Below are positions 1-5,490 of a stretch of DNA of 5,490 nt, in pieces; within the stretch, counting starts at the first letter, position 1, and each line of letters begins with the position of its first letter. The notes beneath the pieces were generated by a model, which was not told the origin of the DNA, did no database searches, and saw only the letters and a list, made by a program, of their open reading frames with translations. Made by a program: the position numbers and the translations under genes. Source of the stretch: Promethearchaeota archaeon (GTDB taxonomy: Archaea; Asgardarchaeota; Lokiarchaeia; Sigynarchaeales; SOKP01); NCBI GenBank assembly GCA_016839905.1, contig JAEOTJ010000290.1:1-5490 (forward strand), read 5' to 3'.

Positions 1-914
1 CGAAAAATCATTACATAAAAAGAATGTCTTTACAACAATATAAGTCTCAGAGAAGAGGGGGCAAGGGAAAAAAAGGAATGACTATAGGAGAAGAGGATTT
101 TATTGTTGATTTGTTTGTATGTTCAACACATGATACAATTTTATTTTTCACATCCGCAGGAAGGATTTATTCAATAAAATGTTTTGAAATACCCTTACAA
201 ACGCGAACAGCGAAAGGAAAACCTATCGTGAATATCATTAATTTACAAGAAGATGAAAGAATCTCAGAAATGATTCCTATTAATAATTTTGACACAAATG
301 AAAAGTTAATAATGGTAACCAAGAAAGGAATTGTTAAAAAATCTGAATTAAAATTATTTGCTAAAATACAACGTAATGGAATTCGGGCACAAAAAATACG
401 ATCTGATGATGAGTTAGTTAGCGTTAAAAAACTCTCAAATGAACTTCAAGATATATTTATCGCAACTAAAAAGGGGTATGCTATTAGATTTGATGAGTCC
501 GAGCTAAGAGAATTGGGTAGGACTTCAATGGGTGTTAAAGGCGCGGATTTACGTGAAGGTGATGAAGTGATTGATAGCATACTTGTTACTAATGATGAGC
601 TTCTCGTAACTTTTACTCAAAATGGCTATGGCCAAAGAACAAAAATTAATGAATATCGAAAAACGGGCAGAGGCGCTAAAGGCGTAAAAAATATTCGATT
701 AAACCATGCTGAAGGTGATATTGTTATCTCAATTAAAAAGGGAAAAGAAAAAGATATTATTATCGGAACTGAACAAGGATTAGTAATAAGGGTACCTATA
801 GACTCCATTAGGCTTACTCATAGACCTGCTAAAGGGGTAAGAGTAATTACTTTAAATGAAAATGATTCTGTTTCTGCAATTGGAAAATGTTCTAAAGAAA
901 TTGAAGAAGCTTAA
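1..914 (+). CDS. gyrA: DNA gyrase subunit A, C-terminal beta-pinwheel domain (5' truncated by window edge)
   Basis: This is the C-terminal DNA-wrapping domain of gyrase A, the subunit that with GyrB introduces negative supercoils using ATP. The frame is open to the window edge (first full codon at 3), and the residues before the ATG at 24 read KNHYIKR, matching the usual G-Y-[IV]-K lead-in to this domain. The ATG at 24 is therefore internal and the true start lies outside. Counting from that ATG, the GyrA box QRRGGKG is at residues 9-15; it separates true gyrase from topoisomerase IV ParC, in which it is degenerate or lost. Repeated blade motifs follow: AKGKPIVNI (63-71), NGIRAQKI (118-125), MGVKGADL (169-176), GAKGVKNIRL (217-226) and AKGVRVITL (269-277), consistent with a six-bladed pinwheel. 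The breakage-reunion domain with the catalytic tyrosine is upstream of the window. The protein ends with a short tail (KEIEEA) rather than a long acidic one. Identification is firm. Confidence 0.95.
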   Translation, partial: KNHYIKRMSLQQYKSQRRGGKGKKGMTIGEEDFIVDLFVCSTHDTILFFTSAGRIYSIKCFEIPLQTRTAKGKPIVNIINLQEDERISEMIPINNFDTNEKLIMVTKKGIVKKSELKLFAKIQRNGIRAQKIRSDDELVSVKKLSNELQDIFIATKKGYAIRFDESELRELGRTSMGVKGADLREGDEVIDSILVTNDELLVTFTQNGYGQRTKINEYRKTGRGAKGVKNIRLNHAEGDIVISIKKGKEKDIIIGTEQGLVIRVPIDSIRLTHRPAKGVRVITLNENDSVSAIGKCSKEIEEA

Positions 915-923
915 AAGGAATAA

Positions 924-939
924 TCTTTCTTTCATTTTT
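924..939 (+). terminator. T-rich terminator after gyrA
   Basis: A pyrimidine-rich stretch (tctttctttcattttt) starts ten bases after the gyrA TAA stop. No hairpin precedes it. Archaeal RNA polymerase commonly terminates on U-tracts alone. The separate TATA box just downstream supports a transcription-unit boundary here. Confidence 0.4.
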
Positions 940-950
940 CAGAGATATTA

Positions 951-958
951 TATATAAA
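951..958 (+). promoter_or_regulatory. TATA box for the phosphoesterase gene
   Basis: TATATAAA is centred about 27 bases before the ATG at 982. Archaeal transcription usually starts some 24-28 bases downstream of the TATA centre, which puts the start site at or next to the ATG. There is no Shine-Dalgarno-like sequence before the ATG, so a leaderless mRNA is the simplest reading. Confidence 0.55.
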
Positions 959-981
959 AAGATTCCAATATATATTATCTT

Positions 982-1512
982 ATGATTGAAACTGATAAAG
1001 AAGAATTATTGATTGGTTTGATTTCAGATACCCATATTCCTTCTAGAGGGCCTGAAATTCCTAAAAATATCATTGATGATTTTAAAAATAAAAATGTTGA
1101 TTATATATTTCATTTGGGCGATTTAACCTCACTAAACGCATATAATCAACTCTTAGATAATTTCGGAAAGGACAAAACCATTGGAATTATAGGAAACATG
1201 GACGATGGGAGTCTTAAAAATATCTTGCCCGAAAACGTCGAACTTGAATTATACGGGCATAAGATATTTATGACACATGGAACTGGAGGTCCTAATATGA
1301 TCATTAGAAGATTAAATAAGATTCATGACCTTTCTAAGTATGATATCATTCTTTTTGGCCATACTCACCATCCTGTCAATGAGAGATGGAAGGATGGAAA
1401 GCTTTATGTTAATCCAGGCACGCCTACAGATAAGAAATTCACGGATATTAATTCATATGGATTCCTTAGAATTTCTAAAGGAAAAATAGAGCCTGAAATC
1501 ATTTATTTATAA
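982..1512 (+). CDS. YfcE/MJ0936-family metallophosphoesterase
   Basis: This is a compact calcineurin-like phosphoesterase (176 aa), close in length to archaeal MJ0936 and bacterial YfcE, which are metal-dependent phosphodiesterases active on model substrates. All metal-site motifs are visible in order: D16-x-H18 in LISDTH, G46-D47 in HLGD, G71-N72-M73-D74, H99-G100 in MTHGTG, and G126-H127-T128-H129. The conserved segment YVNPGTP (142-148) follows. No signal peptide or membrane segment is present, so it should be a soluble cytoplasmic enzyme with a two-metal active site. The physiological substrate cannot be read from sequence. The ATG at 982 fits the fold, because the first beta strand (LLIGLISD) begins nine residues in, and it fits the TATA spacing. 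It lies on the same strand as gyrA, 67 bases downstream, but appears to have its own promoter. Family assignment is secure; function in the cell is open. Confidence 0.93.
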   Translation: MIETDKEELLIGLISDTHIPSRGPEIPKNIIDDFKNKNVDYIFHLGDLTSLNAYNQLLDNFGKDKTIGIIGNMDDGSLKNILPENVELELYGHKIFMTHGTGGPNMIIRRLNKIHDLSKYDIILFGHTHHPVNERWKDGKLYVNPGTPTDKKFTDINSYGFLRISKGKIEPEIIYL

Positions 1513-1514
1513 TT

Positions 1515-1545
1515 TAAAGTATGAACTTTATCACACAAAATTTTT
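1515..1545 (+). terminator. Possible terminator hairpin after the phosphoesterase gene
   Basis: Two bases after the stop codon, taaagt (1515-1520) and acttta (1525-1530) form a perfect 6-bp inverted repeat with a 4-base loop. A short T5 run follows at 1541-1545. The stem is mostly A-T, so it would be weak, and the spacing to the T-run is longer than in a bacterial intrinsic terminator. Confidence 0.3.
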
Positions 1546-1612
1546 AAGAATGTTTAATAAATGCCTTTTTTATGATTTATAAAACCTTAAATTCAATAAA
1601 TATTATATAATT

Positions 1613-1620
1613 CTATATAA
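1613..1620 (+). promoter_or_regulatory. Candidate TATA box for the MglA-like GTPase
   Basis: CTATATAA is about 49 bases upstream of the ATG at 1666. The predicted start site near 1643 would leave a leader of about 23 bases that contains GTGA (1657-1660), a partial Shine-Dalgarno match five bases before that ATG. A second TATA-like sequence (aaatataaaa, 1643-1652) would start transcription near 1672, just inside the interrupted frame and past the ATG. Which one is used matters for how the TGA at 1711 is interpreted. Confidence 0.35.
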
Positions 1621-1665
1621 ATTAATAATAATATTTAGAGTTAAATATAAAAAGTAGTGAGCTAT

Positions 1666-1752
1666 ATGATTTACCAAAATCCATTGACAAGACTGACTAG
1701 AGGTGCTTGGTGACTGCCATCACGTAGAGGAGACGGAACTCTGGTTTTTAAA
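1666..1752 (+). pseudogene. TGA-interrupted 5' extension of the GTPase frame
   Basis: In the same frame as the downstream GTPase, an ATG at 1666 opens MIYQNPLTRLTRGAW, then TGA (1711-1713), then LPSRRGDGTLVFK runs straight into the GTPase. The residues LVFK belong to the first beta strand of the G domain, so translation must begin upstream of the GTG at 1753 or the fold loses part of that strand. No ATG, GTG or TTG lies in frame between the TGA and 1753. The stretch is clearly richer in G and C than the AT-rich spacer before it and looks coding-like. Options are a nonsense mutation, a sequence error, a non-standard start such as CTG at 1741 (GAGGAG lies eight bases before it), or recoding of the TGA. 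TGA appears to act as an ordinary stop at the ends of two - strand genes in this window. Taken together, 1666-2322 would encode about 218 residues with the TGA at codon 16. Confidence 0.5.
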
Positions 1753-2322
1753 GTGTGTTTCTATGGTCCTAGCTTGGGAGGTAAAACAACCGCACTTGAG
1801 TGGGTATATCATAAAGAAGGATTAGCCTCTGGGGATATGCAACAAATACAAGACCCTACCGGACGTACTCTGTTTTTTGACCGAGTTGTTGCACGAGTTT
1901 CGAATGTAGTATTTCAAGTATATACCGTGGCAGGGCAGAGAAGGCATAAATTTCAGCGTCAAACCGTTCTGAAGGGCACGGATGCAGTCATTTTTACTTT
2001 TGACTCATTAATTGATCAATGGGGCGAGAACATCTGGTCACTCAAAGAGCTCTTAAAGTTTTATGGAGATAAGTTAATACCTAAGAGTAATATTGAACCT
2101 CCTGAAGTACCTCTAGTACTCTTGGCAAACAAGAGAGACCTAGAAGACATTGTAGAAATCCCCAAGATAAGGCAAGTGCTTGACACTGCAAAATTAAATC
2201 ATTGTTTGATTTATGAGACGATTGCAATAACCGGAATTAACGTGAAGCGAGCCTTCGTTTATGCAACACGTCAAGCAGTCTTGAATCATTACAAGAAACT
2301 TAGCGGAGCTCCCGCTGCTTAA
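1753..2322 (+). CDS. MglA-like (Rup-type) small GTPase
   Basis: This is a Ras-superfamily GTPase of the MglA-like group, molecular switches that in bacteria control polarity and motility and that are numerous in Asgard archaea. Numbering from the GTG at 1753: P-loop GPSLGGKT (5-12), switch I DPTGRT (34-39), G3 motif TVAGQ (58-62), G4 NKRD (126-129) and a G5-like segment ETIAITGINV (155-164). In G3 the canonical Asp of DxxGQ is replaced by Thr, as in MglA, whose motif is TVPGQ. This separates it from the Ras, Rab and Arf families. The C-terminus (KKLSGAPAA) has no CAAX or other lipidation signal. The protein is likely cytosolic, probably acting with a roadblock-type GAP, but no roadblock gene is present in the window. 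The GTG is only the first standard start after the in-frame TGA at 1711 and probably not the true one, because it cuts into beta strand 1. It has its own terminator and converges with the methyltransferase gene 46 bases away. Confidence 0.9.
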   Translation: MCFYGPSLGGKTTALEWVYHKEGLASGDMQQIQDPTGRTLFFDRVVARVSNVVFQVYTVAGQRRHKFQRQTVLKGTDAVIFTFDSLIDQWGENIWSLKELLKFYGDKLIPKSNIEPPEVPLVLLANKRDLEDIVEIPKIRQVLDTAKLNHCLIYETIAITGINVKRAFVYATRQAVLNHYKKLSGAPAA

Positions 2323-2340
2323 TAAAATAACTTTTTTTTT
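2302..2340 (+). terminator. Hairpin and poly-T terminator of the GTPase gene
   Basis: AGCGG (2302-2306) and CCGCT (2312-2316) can form a 5-bp stem across the last codons. The stop is at 2320-2322, and an uninterrupted T9 run follows at 2332-2340. The T-run is the main signal; the stem is 15 bases from it and may be incidental. It ends the + strand transcript before the convergent gene. Confidence 0.6.
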
Positions 2341-2368
2341 ATCTAATTTTCAAATCCATGTAATTGTT

Positions 2369-4564
2369 TCATTTGAATACTATTTCATCAACAATACCAT
2401 TTATTACCTTCAATTTATGATTTATGATTGTTCTTACTTTTTCTGAATTAATATTAGGATTCTTGAAAAAGAGATCTTGTACGATTGTTTCACATTTTTC
2501 AGCTTTTTTGGATAAAGACTTATGTAGCTCATTATTTTCATTAAGTAAAGGTATCGGGAAAGAAAACGGTCTTTTATGAATGTGACGGGAACTCTTGATT
2601 AATTTAACGTATTCTGAAAAACTTGGTGAATTAAAAATTGCACTTAAATAATAAGCTTCCTCTTTATGATCCGTGGAATAATAGTAATTTTCAGAACCAA
2701 TGATAATTTTTTGAAGTTTATTATGAACGACTGCCGCTTTTAAATTGGCTCCAGAAGCATTATAAACGATTAAATATTTTTTATTCCTTGATTGCTTGGA
2801 TAATTTATTCCAATAATTCAGATTATCAAATAAAGTTAATATATCGCTGGTCTTTTTTCTTTTTTTTTTATAAATTTCATTCATTTCATTATAGAAGCGC
2901 AAGGCTTTAGGAAATTGTTGAAGATATAGAGAATCATACTTAAAGCTTTCATTTATGGGTAAAAATACTCGTTTTAAAACCTTAATGAAGAAAGGAACCA
3001 GATCTTTATTTAAAAAAGTTTTAAAAAAAAATTCTTTTTCAATTTCTTTATTATGAAAAGTAAAATTCCAATTCTCTTTTGCGCGAGACATAATTTCCGG
3101 ATCTGATGAGATTAATAATGAACTATCCTCCTTTTTCTCAATTTTAAAAAAAACAAGTGATCGAGGTACTAATGTTGCTCCTTGAAAAAATTTTGATTTA
3201 TAAGGGCTTGGGGATAGTTTTTTTAATGCTTTCACTTCATATTCAGGAAGTATTATTTTTGCGCCTTCACTCTCAATTTTCAAACTAGAATAAAATAATT
3301 CTTTTTGAATTTCTAAATCATTGTTAAATAATTTTGTTTTAATAGGATATTTACTTTCTATTGTAGTTTCATTGTCTTTGCCAATATATTCTGCTTTTAA
3401 ACAAATATGGTCAACATTTAAAAAATAAAAATTTGGAAAATCCCAAATCTCCAAGTTTTTGAAAATCGAAAAAGCCCTAAATTTATAACAATGATCTCCA
3501 TTTAATGTGCTCTTAGTTAAGACCAAAAAGATTTTCCCCCCTATTTTTAAAAATCTTGAAGAAATCGCATAGAAAAAAACTGTAGCTAATTCAATATGAG
3601 TAATATATTGACTTGATGGTTTAATATTTAATTTTTCTGCTAAATCTCGAATTTCTTTTTGATAGTCTTTCATAGTTAAATCTTTGTAAGTGAGCCATGG
3701 TGGATTTCCAATGACTAAATCAAAAGAAGAATATAACTTTTTGATATTAAATGTCATAATGTTTTCAAATTTTTGAGGAAATAAAGAATCAAAAAGAAAA
3801 ATATTAATTTCTGGAATTATATCTTGTCCAAAATCATAATAATCTAAAAGAATAAGAAAAATATTAATCTTTGCAGTTATAGATGCTAAGGGATTAATAT
3901 CAATACCATATAAATTATTAATTGCTTTTGTTTTTAATGAATTTGGATTATCTGTGTTCAATATATTTACAATTATATTTATCAAAAAGCTTCCAGATCC
4001 ACAACTAGGATCTAAAACTTTTAATCCAAACTCATAAACGTCATCAACCATTTTTTTAATTAAATTATTAGGAGTATAAAACTCTCCTATTTTATGTCTT
4101 GTTATAGAGAAAATTAATTGTTGATATAGCTCATGAAAAAGGTCTTGACGAGTAAAACTGACTTCCTCAATTGTAGAATAAATTTTTTTAAATATTTTTC
4201 TACTTAAATTTATCCAATTAAAATACTCAAATTCAAAAACCTGTAATAATTCTAAATTATTTACACAAAAATCGTCGTAAGCATCTTCTAAATCAAGGTC
4301 ATGAATAATTGATAATTTAGTACAGACAATTATTTTTAAGATTAAAGCAAAATAAGTGTGCCTTAAGAATAAATTTTCATCAATGTCATCACCATAAATA
4401 TTTTTAAAGATTAATTTCCAATTTTCGAATTTATTATTGAAAATTTCCCTATTAGATATAGATTCTTTTTCAAGGAAATTTATAGATTCTTTAAAAATAT
4501 TTGATCTCAACCCAAAAAAATTCGTAATTCCCTCAAAATTTAAAATTCTTTTCTTTTCTGCCAT
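2369..4564 (-). CDS. N6-adenine DNA methyltransferase (Eco57I/type IIG-like, no visible nuclease)
   Basis: This enzyme should transfer a methyl group from S-adenosylmethionine to adenine in a specific DNA sequence. Motifs in order over 731 residues: motif X-like GEFYTP (160-165), SAM-binding motif I VLDPSCGSGSFL (183-194), motif II YGIDINPLAS (219-228), catalytic motif IV GNPPW (286-290), and a motif VI-like strand GGKIFLVLTKS (342-352). The region after about 440 should carry target recognition; HIHKRPFSFPIPL (661-673) resembles the conserved segment near the end of type IIG and related methylases. The N-terminus is helical (FENWKLIFKNIYG at 46-58, LFLRHTYFALILK at 65-77). This resembles the linker that joins nuclease and methylase in type IIG enzymes, but only about 40 residues precede it, so a PD-(D/E)xK domain appears absent. 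The ATG at 4564 fits a near-leaderless promoter; the stop is TGA. Base composition is markedly more AT-rich than the GTPase next door, suggesting recent acquisition. It could be an orphan modifier or one part of a dispersed system. Confidence 0.88.
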   Translation of the reverse strand: MAEKKRILNFEGITNFFGLRSNIFKESINFLEKESISNREIFNNKFENWKLIFKNIYGDDIDENLFLRHTYFALILKIIVCTKLSIIHDLDLEDAYDDFCVNNLELLQVFEFEYFNWINLSRKIFKKIYSTIEEVSFTRQDLFHELYQQLIFSITRHKIGEFYTPNNLIKKMVDDVYEFGLKVLDPSCGSGSFLINIIVNILNTDNPNSLKTKAINNLYGIDINPLASITAKINIFLILLDYYDFGQDIIPEINIFLFDSLFPQKFENIMTFNIKKLYSSFDLVIGNPPWLTYKDLTMKDYQKEIRDLAEKLNIKPSSQYITHIELATVFFYAISSRFLKIGGKIFLVLTKSTLNGDHCYKFRAFSIFKNLEIWDFPNFYFLNVDHICLKAEYIGKDNETTIESKYPIKTKLFNNDLEIQKELFYSSLKIESEGAKIILPEYEVKALKKLSPSPYKSKFFQGATLVPRSLVFFKIEKKEDSSLLISSDPEIMSRAKENWNFTFHNKEIEKEFFFKTFLNKDLVPFFIKVLKRVFLPINESFKYDSLYLQQFPKALRFYNEMNEIYKKKRKKTSDILTLFDNLNYWNKLSKQSRNKKYLIVYNASGANLKAAVVHNKLQKIIIGSENYYYSTDHKEEAYYLSAIFNSPSFSEYVKLIKSSRHIHKRPFSFPIPLLNENNELHKSLSKKAEKCETIVQDLFFKNPNINSEKVRTIINHKLKVINGIVDEIVFK

Positions 4565-4592
4565 TTAAATCGAAAATAACTTTTTATCACTC

Positions 4593-4598
4593 ATATAT
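4593..4598 (-). promoter_or_regulatory. Candidate TATA box for the methyltransferase gene
   Basis: On the - strand, ATATAT within gaatatatga is centred about 31 bases before the ATG at 4564, predicting a start site within a few bases of the start codon. No Shine-Dalgarno-like sequence is visible (gatttaa precedes the ATG), consistent with a leaderless or near-leaderless mRNA. In so AT-rich a spacer, chance matches are common. Confidence 0.35.
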
Positions 4599-4700
4599 TC
4601 TATCAAAGATAAAGCTACTATATTAAAGATTAGTTTTTATCATTAGTTAGTAACGATTAGTAGAATAATCAGGATTATTAATAAAATAGAGAATTCAATT

Positions 4701-4717
4701 AAAAAAAAAGAAAAAAA
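4701..4717 (-). terminator. Poly-T terminator of the coiled-coil/PLD-like gene
   Basis: Read on the - strand, the TAA stop is followed directly by T7, one C, then T9. No hairpin is present. This is a typical archaeal U-tract terminator and separates this gene from the methyltransferase gene on the same strand. Confidence 0.6.
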
Positions 4718-5254
4718 TTACCGCCTCATAAATGATGGAAGCATTGAACTAAATATCTCGGATATTACTCTCAATTTTGCTGATTCTTTTATTTTTGTAA
4801 CGATTAAAATTGACTTATCTAATTCCCCTTTATCCAATGCTCCTCCCGAATAAATTGCTAAATTAGAATTAAAGAGTAATAAAAAATGCACGTTTGGATT
4901 ATTAATTACATTTATTCCAGCAGTTGCTTTAATCTCATCATAAAATCCTTGATATGATTGAAGCCATAAACGCCGATCTTTAGTTATTAATAAAATAGGA
5001 ATTCCTTTTTTTGCCATTTTTATCATTTCTATGCTATAAAATTTATCAACTTTAGGAGTTACGATATTCAATTGATCAGTTGTTAAATTAATTAATTCAA
5101 TTATTTGATCATTTAAAGGAGTTGATACATTAGAACCACCCGAACTTTCTATTGTAATCTTTCCAACAACTGATAATATTTTATTTTCTAAATCCTGTAC
5201 TTGAGATTTTAATCGTTTATTTTCAATTCTTAAATCAGTTAATCTATCAGACAA
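4718..5254 (-). CDS. Coiled-coil protein with degenerate PLD-like/TrmB C-terminal-like domain
   Basis: I cannot name this 178-residue protein. Residues 3-31 form a predicted coiled coil with repeating L, I and V positions (L5, L8, L15, V19, L22, I26, V29), suggesting dimerisation. A Ser/Gly-rich linker (37-46) follows, then an alpha/beta domain from about 47. That domain holds the strand LNIVTP (62-67), the helix-strand pair MAKKGIPILLITKDRR (80-95), and NVHFLLLFNSNLAIYSG (121-137). The layout resembles phospholipase D-like domains, including the C-terminal sensor half of TrmB regulators. The HxK(x4)D signature is lost: H123 remains, but the Lys and Asp positions are hydrophobic or small, so it is probably a binding or sensor domain and not an enzyme. 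No helix-turn-helix or membrane segment is seen. The start is TTG at 5254, since an in-frame TAA directly precedes it and the first in-frame ATG is at residue 77. GAGTGA, seven bases upstream, supports TTG. It lies 153 bases upstream of the methyltransferase gene on the same strand, but a poly-T terminator separates them. Confidence 0.7.
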   Translation of the reverse strand: MSDRLTDLRIENKRLKSQVQDLENKILSVVGKITIESSGGSNVSTPLNDQIIELINLTTDQLNIVTPKVDKFYSIEMIKMAKKGIPILLITKDRRLWLQSYQGFYDEIKATAGINVINNPNVHFLLLFNSNLAIYSGGALDKGELDKSILIVTKIKESAKLRVISEIFSSMLPSFMRR

Positions 5255-5261
5255 TTAAAAT

Positions 5262-5267
5262 TCACTC
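5262..5267 (-). promoter_or_regulatory. Shine-Dalgarno-like site before the TTG start
   Basis: On the - strand GAGTGA lies seven bases upstream of the TTG at 5254, partly matching the GGAGGTGA complement of the 16S 3' end. It supports TTG as the start codon. Other starts in the window have at most a weaker match, such as GTGA before 1666. Confidence 0.4.
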
Positions 5268-5286
5268 TTCTTATTCTTTTTTAATC

Positions 5287-5296
5287 TTTTATATTT
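5287..5296 (-). promoter_or_regulatory. Candidate TATA box for the coiled-coil/PLD-like gene
   Basis: The - strand reads aaatataaaa, about 37 bases before the TTG start, predicting a start site near 5264 with a leader of about ten bases. That would clip the GAGTGA site, so a second A/T-rich box at 5313-5321 could be used instead. The region is so AT-rich that neither can be chosen with assurance. Confidence 0.3.
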
Positions 5297-5332
5297 GATA
5301 TTGTCTTAATTTGTATAAAATATTTATTCTTT

Positions 5333-5348
5333 ATTTTTTTAAAAAAAT
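5333..5348 (-). terminator. A/T palindrome and T7 run after the partial gene at the right edge
   Basis: The 16 bases atttttttaaaaaaat are a perfect palindrome. They lie 19 bases beyond the stop of the - strand gene that enters from the right. Read on that strand they give a T7 tract, which could terminate its transcript. Confidence 0.4.
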
Positions 5349-5367
5349 ATTCAATTAAATTTCAAAT

Positions 5368-5490
5368 TCATAATTTTTTCCAAGGCTTTCCAAAAAGTAC
5401 ATAGCTAGAGATTGCTAAAGAAGTTTCCATACCAATGTTAAGTATATCTCCTTTAGCATCCGATACTTTACTCTGATCCTCTGACCGATC
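5368..5490 (-). CDS. C-terminal 40 residues of an unidentified protein (5' end outside window)
   Basis: An open - strand frame enters from the right edge and ends at TGA (5368-5370). It begins DRSEDQSKVSDAKGDILNIG and ends SSYVLFGKPWKKL. The composition (charged start, then a hydrophobic stretch METSLAISSYVLF, then a basic KPWKKL end) and the higher G+C than the flanking spacer make it look like real coding sequence. The other two frames on this strand soon meet stops. I do not recognise the family from so short a tail. The following gene on the same strand starts 113 bases away, with a T7 tract between, so the two are probably separate transcripts. Confidence 0.6.
   Translation of the reverse strand, partial: DRSEDQSKVSDAKGDILNIGMETSLAISSYVLFGKPWKKL

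Noticed and set aside
626..808. A 60-residue open frame on the - strand
   Set aside because: It lies wholly inside the well-supported gyrA frame, has no recognisable domain, and is a shadow of that gene.
1700..1745. A possible SECIS-like element supporting selenocysteine at TGA 1711
   Set aside because: Only 4-bp stems can be drawn next to the TGA (GTGA/TCAC, AGAG/CTCT), and archaeal SECIS elements usually lie in the 3' untranslated region. The spacer after the GTPase stop is A/T-rich with a T-run and shows no such stem.
4565..4594. A nine-codon upstream frame on the - strand (MSDKKLFSI) whose TAA abuts the methyltransferase ATG
   Set aside because: Its ATG overlaps the candidate TATA box, so it would lie upstream of the predicted transcription start. 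Frames this short are common by chance in AT-rich DNA.
4581..4662. Short repeated words (tttttatca twice, gattagt twice) between the methyltransferase and the coiled-coil gene
   Set aside because: The copies are 7-9 bases, irregularly spaced and A/T-rich, so chance is the simpler explanation. There is no repeat-spacer structure.
2369..5254. A two-gene restriction-modification or defence system (methyltransferase plus PLD-like protein acting as nuclease)
   Set aside because: PLD-family nucleases need the HKD residues, which are missing here, and a poly-T terminator separates the two genes. The proximity is reported, but a complete system is not supported.

Overview
The window most likely comes from an AT-rich archaeon, and an Asgard archaeon of the Lokiarchaeia type is my best guess. 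The clues are archaeal-style TATA boxes close to start codons, poly-T terminators without strong hairpins, an MJ0936/YfcE-type phosphodiesterase, and an MglA-like small GTPase of a kind abundant in Asgard genomes. No ribosomal RNA or other phylogenetic marker is present, so this placement is inference. A bacterium with MglA-like GTPases is the main alternative.

Left part, + strand: the C-terminal beta-pinwheel of DNA gyrase subunit A (1-914, cut at the window edge), then a compact metallophosphoesterase with its own TATA box (982-1512), then an MglA-like GTPase (conserved part 1753-2322). The reading frame of the GTPase extends upstream to an ATG at 1666 but is broken by one in-frame TGA at 1711-1713. 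This is the most unusual feature of the window. It could be a nonsense mutation, a sequencing error, an unusual start or recoding.

Right part, - strand: a solitary N6-adenine DNA methyltransferase (2369-4564), convergent with the GTPase and very AT-rich. Next is a small coiled-coil protein with a degenerate phospholipase D-like or TrmB C-terminal-like domain and a TTG start (4718-5254). Last is the 40-residue C-terminal tail of an unidentified protein (5368-5490) that continues beyond the window.

The genes do not form an obvious single pathway. Most look like individually transcribed units with their own promoter and poly-T terminator. The methyltransferase has no visible nuclease, helicase or specificity partner here, so a complete restriction or defence system is not shown. 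No CRISPR array, insertion sequence, tRNA or rRNA was recognised. No stretch above 300 bases lacks a gene; the longest gap is 1513-1752, and its second part appears to be the interrupted N-terminus of the GTPase.
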